DNA of 64,000 bases from Robiginitalea sp. SC105 (GTDB lineage Bacteria; Bacteroidota; Bacteroidia; Flavobacteriales; Flavobacteriaceae), in the NCBI RefSeq assembly GCF_014243345.1, contig NZ_JACLZF010000002.1, positions 1,240,001 to 1,304,000 of the forward strand, in the 5' to 3' direction. The notes under the pieces are model-generated. The model searched no databases. It was given only the letters and a program-made list of their open reading frames with translations, and had not been told where the DNA came from. This document shows positions 15,661-24,266 of the stretch, one piece after another. The number at the start of each line of letters is the position of its first letter. Positions within the stretch are counted from its first letter, which is position 1. The translations under genes and the position numbers were made by a program.

Positions 15661-16727
15661 AGGATTTCGACTTTAAACTGTCGCATCCCGCCCGATACCC
15701 AGAAAAAGGCCCTGCCGGGGAAACGGCTTTGGAGCTGGACGCAGGCTTTCCTGCTCCTTGGGCCGGTCTCGCATATCAGGTAAACTGGCAGGTTGTCTTC
15801 TGATTCCAAAGATGCCGATCCCAGTTGCCCCAGGGGGATGTTGCGGGCACCCGGTAAATGGCCTCCCCCGAATTCGTCAGGTTCCCGGACGTCGATAAGT
15901 TCATGCGGCACTTGTTCCCTGCGGAGCCGGTTGTAATCGTTTGCGTTCAGGGCATCCGCCTCGTCCCTGCAGGACAGCTGGTATGTTGGGGCCAGTTGAT
16001 CGGGAACCTGTCGCTCCGGGTCCCGTTTGAAGGCCATTTGGTGTATGAGCTGTTGGCGGGCATCGTACATGATCAGCCTGCCCGAACAGACTCCCTCCGT
16101 GCCGCTGAGCACCTTGGTGGCTTCCAATGCCTGCATGTTCCCGATAAGCCCTGGAAGCACCCCCAGGGTCCCCAGGGTGTCACAATCCGGGATTTCGCCC
16201 GAAGGCGGGGGTTCCGGGAACAGGCAGCGGTAGGTGGGTCCGCCTTTGTAATTAAAAACGCTCACCTGCCCTTCATACCCATGGAGCGCACCGTAGACCC
16301 ATGGTTTATCCAGCATCAGGCATGCATCGTCTATCAGGTAACGGGTCGGCAGGTTATCCGTGGCATCCACCACCAGATCGTACTGCTTAATAAGTTCCAG
16401 GGCATTGTGCGTATTGAGGTAGGTGTCATGGGTTTCCAGCCGGGTTTCAGGGTTCGCCTTTTGCAACCAGGCGGCTAATTGGAGCACCTTGCTTTTACCT
16501 ACCTGTGACGGGCCATAGGCGGGCTGCCTGTGCAGGTTGCTGGTCTCCACGATGTCCCCGTCTACCAGTCCGAGCCTGCCAACCCCCATGGCATTGAGGT
16601 ACTGGGCTGCGGGCACACCCAGGCCGCCGGCACCGACGATCAGCACAGCGCTTCCGTACAGCGCTTCCTGCCCCCCGGGGCCGAATCCTTCCAGCCGGAT
16701 TTGTCTGTCGTAGCGACCCGCTGTCAT
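15657..16727 (-). CDS. moeB: MoeB/ThiF-type adenylyltransferase fused to rhodanese
   Basis: 356 residues. Residues ~1-245 form an E1-like domain that adenylates the Gly-Gly tail of MoaD (GAGGLGVPAAQYLNAMGVGRL, DGDIVETSNLHRQ, DATDNLPTRY). Residues ~265-356 form a rhodanese domain with active-site Cys319 in ICETGPRS, so the protein can also supply sulfur for the MoaD thiocarboxylate, as in MOCS3/MoeZ. The structural-zinc cysteines of E. coli MoeB are absent: TYRC has one of the first pair and the second CxxC is missing. Overlaps mobA and tauE by 4 bp each. Confidence 0.92.
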   Translation of the reverse strand: MTAGRYDRQIRLEGFGPGGQEALYGSAVLIVGAGGLGVPAAQYLNAMGVGRLGLVDGDIVETSNLHRQPAYGPSQVGKSKVLQLAAWLQKANPETRLETHDTYLNTHNALELIKQYDLVVDATDNLPTRYLIDDACLMLDKPWVYGALHGYEGQVSVFNYKGGPTYRCLFPEPPPSGEIPDCDTLGTLGVLPGLIGNMQALEATKVLSGTEGVCSGRLIMYDARQQLIHQMAFKRDPERQVPDQLAPTYQLSCRDEADALNANDYNRLRREQVPHELIDVREPDEFGGGHLPGARNIPLGQLGSASLESEDNLPVYLICETGPRSRKACVQLQSRFPGRAFFWVSGGMRQFKVEIL

Positions 16728-17329
16728 AATTGATTTAGTTTTTCCAGAATGGCTTCCCGTTCCTGAGGGTCATTTGCATTGGCAAGCACCGTATCATCGG
16801 TTGCCGTTACCAGTCGGGTATCAGACCGGATCAGGAATTTTCGTGGACAGCTGGATTCGGCGTTTTCCATATAGGAAATTGCGTGACGTAGGCCCCTGGG
16901 CTCCCAAATCGCGGCCAGGGGTTCCGGAAGTCCGGATTTCCCTGTTGCAAAAGCCGTTGCCATACGGGAAGGATCCCGCTCATCAATCAGGAGCCTCAGC
17001 GAGTCGCGATCCATGAGCGGCAGGTCACAGGCCAGCACCAGCCATGCAGCCTCCGGGTACAGCGCGTGGGCAGACAGGATACCGTTGAGGGGGCCCCGGA
17101 ATCGGTCCTGGTCGGTCACGGTTTGGAAAGCTTCCGGGATATCCGCCTCCTGGTCTGAGCGGAGGCTTAGGAACGTCCTTTCGCAAAGGGTTTCAAGCAA
17201 GGCGTAGGCAAACTCCCGCTGGGGTTTCCCGTGGTATTCGATTTCACCTTTGTCCTGTCCCATCCGGTTGCTTTTGCCCCCTGCCAGGACCAGGCCGTAA
17301 ATCGGTGGAATCGCTTTTCCAATTGCCAT
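16724..17329 (-). CDS. mobA: Molybdenum cofactor guanylyltransferase
   Basis: 201-residue NTP-transferase with GLVLAGGKSNRMGQDKGEIEYHG, the classic LAGGxSxRMGxDK of MobA, and LVLACDLPLMD as the metal site. It makes the guanine dinucleotide form of the cofactor. It is the second nucleotidyltransferase of the operon besides mocA, so both dinucleotide branches are covered. It overlaps moeB by 4 bp. Confidence 0.88.
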   Translation of the reverse strand: MAIGKAIPPIYGLVLAGGKSNRMGQDKGEIEYHGKPQREFAYALLETLCERTFLSLRSDQEADIPEAFQTVTDQDRFRGPLNGILSAHALYPEAAWLVLACDLPLMDRDSLRLLIDERDPSRMATAFATGKSGLPEPLAAIWEPRGLRHAISYMENAESSCPRKFLIRSDTRLVTATDDTVLANANDPQEREAILEKLNQL

Positions 17330-17349
17330 GATAGTACGTGTTTTTCCCT

Positions 17350-18333
17350 TTAACCGCCGATGGAGGTCATTGAACTCCCAGTTACCGGCCCAAAGCGTTC
17401 CTGCGCTTCAAAGCCATCTTTTGAGCGCTGCCCGAGGATCTCCTCGAGGATCCCGCGCATTTCAAGGGTGGAGGCGCCCTGCCTCAGGGGTTCGCGGATA
17501 TTGGCCACTGGTTTCCCGTACAGGCAGGTGATCAGGTCCCCGGTGGCGGTGATCCGCAACCTGTTGCAGCTTCCGCAAAACGTGCGGCTGAATGCGGGGA
17601 TAATGCCAAAGGACCCGGCATGCCCGGGAATCCGATAGTTTACCGAAGTCGCGGTCATCGGTGCAGGTACCTTTTCGAAATCCGGGTAGCGCTCCCGGAT
17701 ATGTCCGAGTATTTTTTTATGGTTCCATTCCAGTCCCTTGAAATCCCGGCTGCCCCCATTGAAGGGCATTTCCTCGAGAAACCGGACGCGAACCGGATAT
17801 TTTTCCTGAAACTCCATCATCGGGTAGATTTCCGATATGTTCTGTTCGCCGAGGACCACGCAATTGATCCGGACCTCAATCCCAGATGCTATCAGCTTCA
17901 TCAGGTTGCCGTAGACCTTATCGAATTCGTCCCTGCGGGTTATTTTAGCAAAGGTCTCGGGCTGGATGGCGTCCAGGCTGATGTTCACGCACTTTATACC
18001 CATCCGCTGCATCTCCCCGATATGCGGGCCGATCAGTGTGGCATTGGAGGTCACCGAGATCTCCCTGAGGGAGTCGAGCTCGGACAAGTGGCCGAAAAGT
18101 TTCATAACTCCTTTACGGACAAAGGGTTCTCCCCCGGTAATCCGTATTTTATCCACGCCGAGTTCTGCAAGCACCGTGCAAAGCCGCTGCATTTCAGGGA
18201 TGCTCAACAGATCAGAGCGCCGCGCAAACGCAATGCCTGATTCTGGCATGCAGTAATTGCAACGGAGGTTGCACCGGTCAGTAACCGCGAGCCGCACGTA
18301 ATTGATTACTCTGTTGTGATTGTCGATCAGCAT
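17350..18333 (-). CDS. moaA: GTP 3',8-cyclase
   Basis: 327-residue radical SAM enzyme for the first step of molybdopterin synthesis. The N-terminal 4Fe-4S cluster ligands are C21, C25 and C28 (DRCNLRCNYCMP) and the SAM motif is ITGGEP. The C-terminal cluster ligands are C253, C256 and C270 (FCGSCNRLR, ITCLYG). The protein ends in Gly-Gly, which MoaA needs for activity. The partner moaC is not in the window. Confidence 0.96.
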   Translation of the reverse strand: MLIDNHNRVINYVRLAVTDRCNLRCNYCMPESGIAFARRSDLLSIPEMQRLCTVLAELGVDKIRITGGEPFVRKGVMKLFGHLSELDSLREISVTSNATLIGPHIGEMQRMGIKCVNISLDAIQPETFAKITRRDEFDKVYGNLMKLIASGIEVRINCVVLGEQNISEIYPMMEFQEKYPVRVRFLEEMPFNGGSRDFKGLEWNHKKILGHIRERYPDFEKVPAPMTATSVNYRIPGHAGSFGIIPAFSRTFCGSCNRLRITATGDLITCLYGKPVANIREPLRQGASTLEMRGILEEILGQRSKDGFEAQERFGPVTGSSMTSIGG

Positions 18334-18342
18334 GGATACGTT

Positions 18343-18606
18343 TTAACCCCCGCTTACGGGAGGTATTAATGCAATTTCGTCAAAATTGCTGATTTTGTCC
18401 CCATCCCGGGCATAGGATTTATTTACAGCCACCGCGAGGGAACTGAGCCCCCCCAGGTCGGGGTACATCTTCTGCAGGTAGGATTTAAGGTCGGCCACCG
18501 TCTTTAAACTGCCGGCCTGGTTCAGGGGAATCGACAGGGAGCCGTTTCCGACGATATCGCGGGTGACGCCAAAAAGGAGAATAGTCATTTGTTCGGATTT
18601 GGGCAT
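18343..18606 (-). CDS. moaD: Molybdopterin synthase small subunit
   Basis: 87-residue ubiquitin-fold sulfur carrier ending in ALIPPVSGG; the C-terminal Gly-Gly is the site of thiocarboxylation. First gene of the eight-gene molybdenum-cofactor operon, 9 bp ahead of moaA. The large subunit gene moaE is not adjacent, which is unusual. Confidence 0.93.
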   Translation of the reverse strand: MPKSEQMTILLFGVTRDIVGNGSLSIPLNQAGSLKTVADLKSYLQKMYPDLGGLSSLAVAVNKSYARDGDKISNFDEIALIPPVSGG

Positions 18607-18623
18607 AAACAGCTTAAAATTAC

Positions 18624-18631
18624 CAAAAATA
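18624..18631 (-). promoter_or_regulatory. Candidate -7 box of the molybdenum operon
   Basis: TATTTTTG on the minus strand matches the Bacteroidetes TAnnTTTG -7 element exactly and lies 17 bp before the moaD start, which would give a leader of about 10 nt. No clear -33 TTG-type partner is visible, so confidence is limited. Confidence 0.4.
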
Positions 18632-18785
18632 ATCCCCAGGCCCGAACCTTTAACGTTTTCTTTGGAGCATGCCGACCGGGTTTCCGGGAGGCATTTGTGG
18701 ACGGTGAGAGATGGTAGTTCGAAGCCGCGCCTGAACCCCGGGGCCTATGTTACCAAGGTTACTGACCGCGGCCTTATTCATTCCC

Positions 18786-18793
18786 TACATTTG
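18786..18793 (+). promoter_or_regulatory. Candidate -7 box of the cytochrome-porin genes
   Basis: TACATTTG matches TAnnTTTG exactly, 44 bp upstream of the TTG start of the dihaem cytochrome. The -33 region is not well conserved. Confidence 0.38.
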
Positions 18794-18837
18794 GCACGTT
18801 TCCCTTTTAATGTATTTGTTTAACCCAGAACCATTAC

Positions 18838-19872
18838 TTGGAACGCATCGAACTATTGGCCCGAAGGCTTTTCCTGATCTTTTCAGTTAGTTTCGCCCTG
18901 TTGGCCATCGCTTTTATCGGTATGCTGGGCTATAAAACCCAGGCGCCGCCTGCTGCCGTACCTGTGGCCACCCAACAATTGCCAGTCTGGCATCCCCGGG
19001 ATTTTGAAGCGGAGGTTGCCTCCGCCCCATCCCTGGTCCGGGAAGGATACCTGCTGGTCACCCGGAGTGCGGAGCTCATGGGCCCCGGCAATTCGGATCC
19101 GGCTCATCGCTTTTCGGGAAATAAACTCTCCTGTTCAAATTGCCACATGCTTGCGGGCACCCGGGCCGGGGCGGCCTCCTGGGTCGGGGTCTCCGGGCGG
19201 TTTCCGCAATTCGGGGGACGTGCGGGCAGCACGGGAACCCTCGAAGACCGAATCAATGGCTGTATGCAGCGGAGTATGAACGGGAAGGAGATTCCCGTGA
19301 ATGCCACTGAAATGCAGGCGATGGTCGCCTATATGGAATGGCTTGGGGAAGGCCTGCCGGATGAAAGGGAACCGGAGTTTAAAGGCTTCCCGCCCCTGCT
19401 TGTCCCGGACCGTCCGGTTGACCTGCATGCAGGCGAATCCCTGTTCAAAAGAGAGTGTGCCGTATGCCACGGTGTTGAAGGCCAGGGAATAAAAAGGCAT
19501 GGACAGGAAGGTGTCGGCTATATCTATCCCCCGCTTTGGGGACCCGACAGCTATAATGACGGGGCCGGAATGCACCGGGTCCTTACCGCTGCGGCCTTTA
19601 TCAAAGGCAACATGCCATTTGGCCTCGCAACTCCGGGACAACCGAAACTCTCGGATGCGGAGGCATATGATGTGGCCGGTTACATCAATAGCTTTGAAAG
19701 GCCCCATAAAATCGGATTGGAAGCGGATTACCCCGACAAAACCCTGAAACCTGTATCCACACCTTATGGCCCCTGGGCGGACCCATTTCCGGCCTTGCAG
19801 CACAAATACGGCCCGTTTCCCCCGATTATTGCCTATTATAAAGAAACCTATAACCTGATAAAGAACAAGTAA
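18838..19872 (+). CDS. Membrane-anchored dihaem cytochrome c, TsdA-like
   Basis: 344 residues. An N-terminal membrane anchor (residues ~10-31) is followed by two haem-binding motifs, CSNCH (99-103) and CAVCH (207-211). Between them RINGCMQRSMNG (Cys142) matches the conserved block of thiosulfate dehydrogenase TsdA, where such a Cys is an axial haem ligand. YPPLWGPDSYNDGAGM and QHKYGPFPPI near the end also fit TsdA. The likely role is periplasmic thiosulfate-tetrathionate chemistry. The chosen start is TTG, since the next Met lies inside the anchor. The porin gene follows 9 bp downstream. Confidence 0.85.
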   Translation: MERIELLARRLFLIFSVSFALLAIAFIGMLGYKTQAPPAAVPVATQQLPVWHPRDFEAEVASAPSLVREGYLLVTRSAELMGPGNSDPAHRFSGNKLSCSNCHMLAGTRAGAASWVGVSGRFPQFGGRAGSTGTLEDRINGCMQRSMNGKEIPVNATEMQAMVAYMEWLGEGLPDEREPEFKGFPPLLVPDRPVDLHAGESLFKRECAVCHGVEGQGIKRHGQEGVGYIYPPLWGPDSYNDGAGMHRVLTAAAFIKGNMPFGLATPGQPKLSDAEAYDVAGYINSFERPHKIGLEADYPDKTLKPVSTPYGPWADPFPALQHKYGPFPPIIAYYKETYNLIKNK

Positions 19873-19881
19873 GTGGCACGG

Positions 19882-21213
19882 ATGACCCTGATAGCTTTCC
19901 TCTGCCTCTTTGTCCTGCCTGTCGCCGGCCAGGACAGCAACATGCAGTACCCAAAAAGCCTGCTGTCCGGACAATGGAGGACCTATTACATGGCGACCGT
20001 CAACAAAGGGAGCCTGAAGGATTTTAACGCCCTGGCCACCGGCGGGTATGTGCGGTACGAATACCGGATCGCAAAGTCGCTTCGTATCGGGGGCGCACTG
20101 TACAACTCCACCAACCTCGGTATTCAGGACCTGCAGATTGCAGATCCACAGACCGGGCGACTCAGCCGATACGAAGAGGGGCTTTTTGACCGCCTGGACC
20201 TGGCCAATGACGTGGTGATCATACTCGGGGAATTATATGCTTATCTCGCCCTGGCAGATCACGATTTCCGTCTGGGCCGGATGAAAATCAATTCGCCCCT
20301 GATCAACCCGCAGGACGGGAGGATGATCCCCAGCCTGGTCCAGGGGCTGTGGTATCGTTACCGGCCCGAACCGGGCAGGCAGTTGCAGCTGGGCGTGATC
20401 AACCGGATGGCACCCCGGTCTACAGTTGAATTCCTGAAAATCGGCGAAAGTATCGGCCCCTATCCTGCCGGGCGGGGGGTGGATGGTGGACCCGCCCGCT
20501 ATCCGGGGAATACGGATTCGGGATATGTGGTTCTTTTCAATGCAGATGTGGAGATTACCCCGGCCGTACGCGTGAATCTCTGGAACCAGTATACCGATAA
20601 CATCTCCAACAGTTTCTATTTGCAACCGACCCTGGAACTTTCGCCAACCATTCAGTTGCAAGGGGAATGGCTGCACCAGAACCGGGTCGGTGAGGGTGGA
20701 AATTCCATCGACAGCCTTCGTTACTTCACTCCGGTGCATTCCGATATCCTGGGGGCGCGGATCCGCTATATGGAGGGCACCTCCGGCATTTCGCTGTCGT
20801 ATACCCGGATACTTCCGGGCGGTATGTTCCTCTCCCCCCGGGAATGGGGCCGGGAAGACCTCTTCAGCTTCCAGAAGCGGGAACGGAGCGAGGGCACCGC
20901 AGACAGCCATGCAGTGGTAGCCTCCTACCAGCGCGTATTCGGGGAAGAGAAATTAAAGGTTCGGTCCATTGCCAGTCTGGGGCACCACTGGAAACCGGAC
21001 ATCGGGAACGCCTCTCTGAACAAATATGCCATGCCCGATTATACCCACGCCAATCTTGATTTGTTTTTTGATCTGGCTGCCCTCCCCAACCTGAAACCCG
21101 AACTCCTGCTTACCGCCAAGTTCTCCGATCACCGGAACATGGGGGTACCCGAGGTCTTTATCAACAAGGTCGGGTTATTCCATCTGAGCCTGGTCCTGAA
21201 CTACAATTTTTGA
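19882..21213 (+). CDS. Outer-membrane porin-like beta-barrel protein
   Basis: About 443 residues from the ATG at 19882. A signal peptide ends near VAGQ and is followed by alternating hydrophobic/polar strands typical of a 16-18-stranded barrel, ending in Phe (VLNYNF). The overall pattern resembles OprD-type porins annotated in Bacteroidetes. Directly behind the TsdA-like cytochrome, it probably admits that enzyme's small anionic substrate (inference). Confidence 0.75.
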   Translation: MTLIAFLCLFVLPVAGQDSNMQYPKSLLSGQWRTYYMATVNKGSLKDFNALATGGYVRYEYRIAKSLRIGGALYNSTNLGIQDLQIADPQTGRLSRYEEGLFDRLDLANDVVIILGELYAYLALADHDFRLGRMKINSPLINPQDGRMIPSLVQGLWYRYRPEPGRQLQLGVINRMAPRSTVEFLKIGESIGPYPAGRGVDGGPARYPGNTDSGYVVLFNADVEITPAVRVNLWNQYTDNISNSFYLQPTLELSPTIQLQGEWLHQNRVGEGGNSIDSLRYFTPVHSDILGARIRYMEGTSGISLSYTRILPGGMFLSPREWGREDLFSFQKRERSEGTADSHAVVASYQRVFGEEKLKVRSIASLGHHWKPDIGNASLNKYAMPDYTHANLDLFFDLAALPNLKPELLLTAKFSDHRNMGVPEVFINKVGLFHLSLVLNYNF

Positions 21214-21326
21214 AATATGCGGCTCCCGTTATACGTCCGGCATACATATTGTCCGGGAATTTTGGATCCTGGAATACTAGAATCTCCAATTCATCGTTTT
21301 CCATGGAAATCAAAAGAACCACTATA

Positions 21327-22418
21327 ATGAAGATAATCCGCTCCCTGTTTCTTATGCTTACCCTGGCCAGCCTGGCTCTTTCCTGTGGCAATGCCGATGA
21401 CGATGTATCCTTTGACCTGAATGGCAACGGAGACCTGGGCCTCGGCAAGCCGGTGGACAACTGCCTGAATTTCGGCGAAAACGAACTCATCCTATCCATT
21501 CAGGATCAATATACAACACTGCCTGGCAAGGTTTCCGTCTTTTTCAGGGTCTCCGATGAATTCGGGAATCCGGTAGCCGGCCTGACCGCAGACAAATTTA
21601 CTATTTACGAGCAGGGGCGGAACGACGATTGTTTCAGTACGATTTCCTCCTCCGAATCCCAGTCCAGGATTTCCCCGAATTCCCAGATTTTTCAAAACCA
21701 TACGCTCCTGGTCCTCGACCTGAGCAACAGCGTACTCAGCGGAAGCCTTACGGAACTCAAGTCGGCCTCCGCCAGTTTCATCAACAACGTCATGCCTGCG
21801 GTGCCGGCTGAATCCTTCAAGATGGCCATTTACTGGTTCGATGGAGAGGACATCCTGCACGAACTCAACCCCCTCACCACTTCCCGGGAGGAGCTGATCT
21901 CTGCCGTGGAAGGGATTACCCCCGATATCAGTAACGACCCCTCCACGGATTTATACGGGGCGGTCATCAAGAGTACGGACATCGCTTCGGACCTGCTCCG
22001 GGAAAGCGAGCAGAACAATACCATCGGGGCGGCTTCGGTGGTCCTGTTCACTGACGGTACCGACCAGGCTTCCCGCTATTCGCAAAACCAGGCCCTTGAC
22101 AAGGTCAATAAGGCCAATTCCAATATTTCGTTTTTCACCATTGGCCTTGGGGCCGAAATCGACACGGAAGTCCTGGAGGAAATCGGGAAGACTTTCAGTG
22201 TTTTTGCGGGGAACAAGGAGGAACTCGAGGCGACTTTCAACCAGCTTTCTCAGAAAGTATCGGAAAGGGCCAACAGTTTTTACCTCTTCGAATACTGCAG
22301 CCCCAAGCGGGACGGAAGCGGGGTCAACAACCTGGCCATCCGGGTCCAGAACGGCGGCCTGCAGGGCGCGGTACAGACTTCTTTCGATGCTACGGGCTTC
22401 ACAGCCGGGTGCCAGTAG
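21327..22418 (+). CDS. VWA-domain lipoprotein
   Basis: 363 residues from the ATG starting MKIIRSLFLM. Lipobox LALSC (Cys20). A beta-sandwich segment spans residues ~55-105, then a von Willebrand A domain with a complete MIDAS start DLSNS (131-135) and TDGTDQAS later. A final extracellular module has paired cysteines (EYCSPKR ... GCQ). It probably binds a protein or matrix ligand at the cell surface through a metal ion. A longer frame from 21210 would lack a signal peptide at its start, so I reject it. It may be co-transcribed with the porin (113-bp gap). Confidence 0.82.
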   Translation: MKIIRSLFLMLTLASLALSCGNADDDVSFDLNGNGDLGLGKPVDNCLNFGENELILSIQDQYTTLPGKVSVFFRVSDEFGNPVAGLTADKFTIYEQGRNDDCFSTISSSESQSRISPNSQIFQNHTLLVLDLSNSVLSGSLTELKSASASFINNVMPAVPAESFKMAIYWFDGEDILHELNPLTTSREELISAVEGITPDISNDPSTDLYGAVIKSTDIASDLLRESEQNNTIGAASVVLFTDGTDQASRYSQNQALDKVNKANSNISFFTIGLGAEIDTEVLEEIGKTFSVFAGNKEELEATFNQLSQKVSERANSFYLFEYCSPKRDGSGVNNLAIRVQNGGLQGAVQTSFDATGFTAGCQ

Positions 22419-22447
22419 CCCGCGATTTACAATCCGATAAAATATTA

Positions 22448-22473
22448 AAAACTCCCGCCCCGGGAGTTTTTTT
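22448..22473 (+). terminator. Intrinsic terminator after VWA lipoprotein gene
   Basis: ACTCCCG-CCC-CGGGAGT flanked by A and T runs, seven T residues at the 3' side. A second perfect hairpin (CCAGCCT-GGC-AGGCTGG, 22479-22495) follows six bases after the T-run. Confidence 0.85.
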
Positions 22474-22624
22474 ATGCCCCAGCCTGGCAGGCTGGCGGCT
22501 GAACCGGGTATTTCGGCGAAATCGGGTAGGGTTTCTGAAGCCGGGCTTGTTTTAATGGTAACAACACAACCTGCAACATCCATCCTAAAAACAAACGCGA
22601 AGTGTAACTTTAAAACACCCCGTC

Positions 22625-22792
22625 ATGGATGTACTTACTCAAATCGTAAAGGAAAGTGCCATTGGCCCGCTTACCGCCTGGTTCAAAAGCCTGGTGATCA
22701 GCCTCTTTATCGCAATCGTCGTCACCCTCGCAAGTATGCTCGTGCTCCTGCTGATGCACGGATCCCAAACAGTGATCACTTTTGGTTATTGA
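22625..22792 (+). CDS. Small single-span membrane protein, 55 aa
   Basis: 55-codon ATG frame, MDVLTQIVKESAIGPLTAW at the start. It has an amphipathic N-terminus, one strongly hydrophobic span (about residues 24-45, SLVISLFIAIVVTLASMLVL) and a short polar tail. It looks like a mechanosensitive-channel-like or regulatory micro-protein, but no family can be named. It ends 8 bp before the convergent M14 peptidase gene. The uninterrupted hydrophobic span and ATG start support coding; there is no homology evidence. Confidence 0.5.
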   Translation: MDVLTQIVKESAIGPLTAWFKSLVISLFIAIVVTLASMLVLLLMHGSQTVITFGY

Positions 22793-22799
22793 GGAACCT

Positions 22800-24266
22800 T
22801 CAGCGGAGTATCATGCTGTTTTTCCCGGATCCTTCCCGGCTCCCGGGTTTATAGAGGAACCCGTTGACCACCACGTATTTCACCGCGCCCTCGCGCGTGA
22901 GGGCAAATGTCGGGTTGTCCCCTACCTCCCACCGGGCCTCCGGCGCCTTGAAGGACGGTGCCACAAGGTGGACGGGAAATGGGGTTGAAGGGGTTTTCTG
23001 CGGAAGGCCGGTAACCCGGACATAGGTGATGCCCTTTTCAAGCAGGGACCAGAAATCGAGTTTTGCCACGGCCTTCATGTCGGGCAGTACCTGGTCATAT
23101 ACCTTTCCTGCCTGCAACCGATACCCCGACCCGTCCAGGGTTTCGTACCCATAAAAAGTCGAGAGGTCCCCCTGGTCCGCAATCCGGCTGCTGTACCAGA
23201 AATCCGAATGGTCCGGCGTATCCACCTCAAACCGGTGGATCCCCAGGTCAATGATGTAATCTTCCCCCAAAAGCGGATAGGTCACCCGTTCGAGTTTCAG
23301 GTCGAAGAGCTTCCGGTCGTTTTCCGGGATGCCTTCATAGGTGTCCAGCCCCATTTCCCGGTAACTGCCGGAGCCGATGGCATAGATGGCCGACAGGATG
23401 GACACGTAATTCAATTTCCGGATTTCCTGTTTTTCGGGGTCGTTGCTATACCCCCCGGACTCAATCAGGATGGCGCTTGTACCCCATTTCTGGATATTGT
23501 CGCCAAAGGCTCTGGGTTCAAAATCATCGTTGTATTTGCCCACCTGCCCTGGCGCATAGCGCTGGATGATCCGGTTCATGTAGCCGATCACCTGCATGGC
23601 GCGGCTGCGGACCTCGTTGATATCCTTTTCATAATTATAGGCCGGAGCCAGGTAGGAGATGGTTGCCGGTTTCGGCGTCCGCTCTGCATTGTAATAAGTA
23701 CTCTGGTCGTGGAGGTTGAAGCCGAATTCGGCCTCCAGGCTGTCCCTTACCCGCTTTAGCGCCTGCCCCTCCGGCGATTGCAACCTGAGGGCATCCCGGT
23801 TGATGTCGATCCCGAGGGTATTGCGGCGTTGGAATACCTCTGCCCCGTCCGGGTTCAGCATTGGCAGGAAGTGCAACCGGAGGGAATCCAGGAGCCGGGT
23901 TTTTTCGGAGGCGTATTCCGGGGCCGCAAAAAAATTGAGGATGTCGAATATCGCCTGGGTTGCAGTAGGCTCATCCCCGTGCATCTGGGACCAGAGGAAA
24001 ACATCCGTTTCCCCCCTCCCCAGGCTTATCAGGCGCAAGGGGCGTCCCTCTATCGAGGCCCCCACCCGGCGGACCTCAATTCCAGGCTTATCAGCCAGGG
24101 CGTCGATGAGCGGCTGAATATCGGCATGTTTGATCCGGCGTTCGGCGATGGATGGTTCCCGGTAGTCTTCGTAGCTCTCGTAAAACCGTTCCGTAAAGGA
24201 CTCGGTCTGGGCGGTCAGCGGTATTGCAAACAGGCCCGTCAGGGCGATTAGTATCAGTCTTTTCAT
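22800..24266 (-). CDS. M14-family zinc carboxypeptidase
   Basis: 488 residues with a signal peptide cleaved after LTAQ. The M14 domain shows MHGDEPTA (HxxE zinc ligands, residue ~95), the third ligand in FNLHDQS, and the catalytic Glu in ILIESGGYSND. The C-terminal ~150 residues form a beta-rich extension. It probably trims peptides or peptidoglycan stems in the periplasm. The stop codon of the upstream amidase gene overlaps its start by 4 bp, so the two form one unit. Confidence 0.9.
   Translation of the reverse strand: MKRLILIALTGLFAIPLTAQTESFTERFYESYEDYREPSIAERRIKHADIQPLIDALADKPGIEVRRVGASIEGRPLRLISLGRGETDVFLWSQMHGDEPTATQAIFDILNFFAAPEYASEKTRLLDSLRLHFLPMLNPDGAEVFQRRNTLGIDINRDALRLQSPEGQALKRVRDSLEAEFGFNLHDQSTYYNAERTPKPATISYLAPAYNYEKDINEVRSRAMQVIGYMNRIIQRYAPGQVGKYNDDFEPRAFGDNIQKWGTSAILIESGGYSNDPEKQEIRKLNYVSILSAIYAIGSGSYREMGLDTYEGIPENDRKLFDLKLERVTYPLLGEDYIIDLGIHRFEVDTPDHSDFWYSSRIADQGDLSTFYGYETLDGSGYRLQAGKVYDQVLPDMKAVAKLDFWSLLEKGITYVRVTGLPQKTPSTPFPVHLVAPSFKAPEARWEVGDNPTFALTREGAVKYVVVNGFLYKPGSREGSGKNSMILR

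Noticed and set aside
18607-18837. Possible molybdenum-cofactor riboswitch upstream of moaD or the cytochrome
   Set aside because: The leader of moaD would be only about 10 nt and no multi-stem structure was seen; the family is not expected in this phylum.
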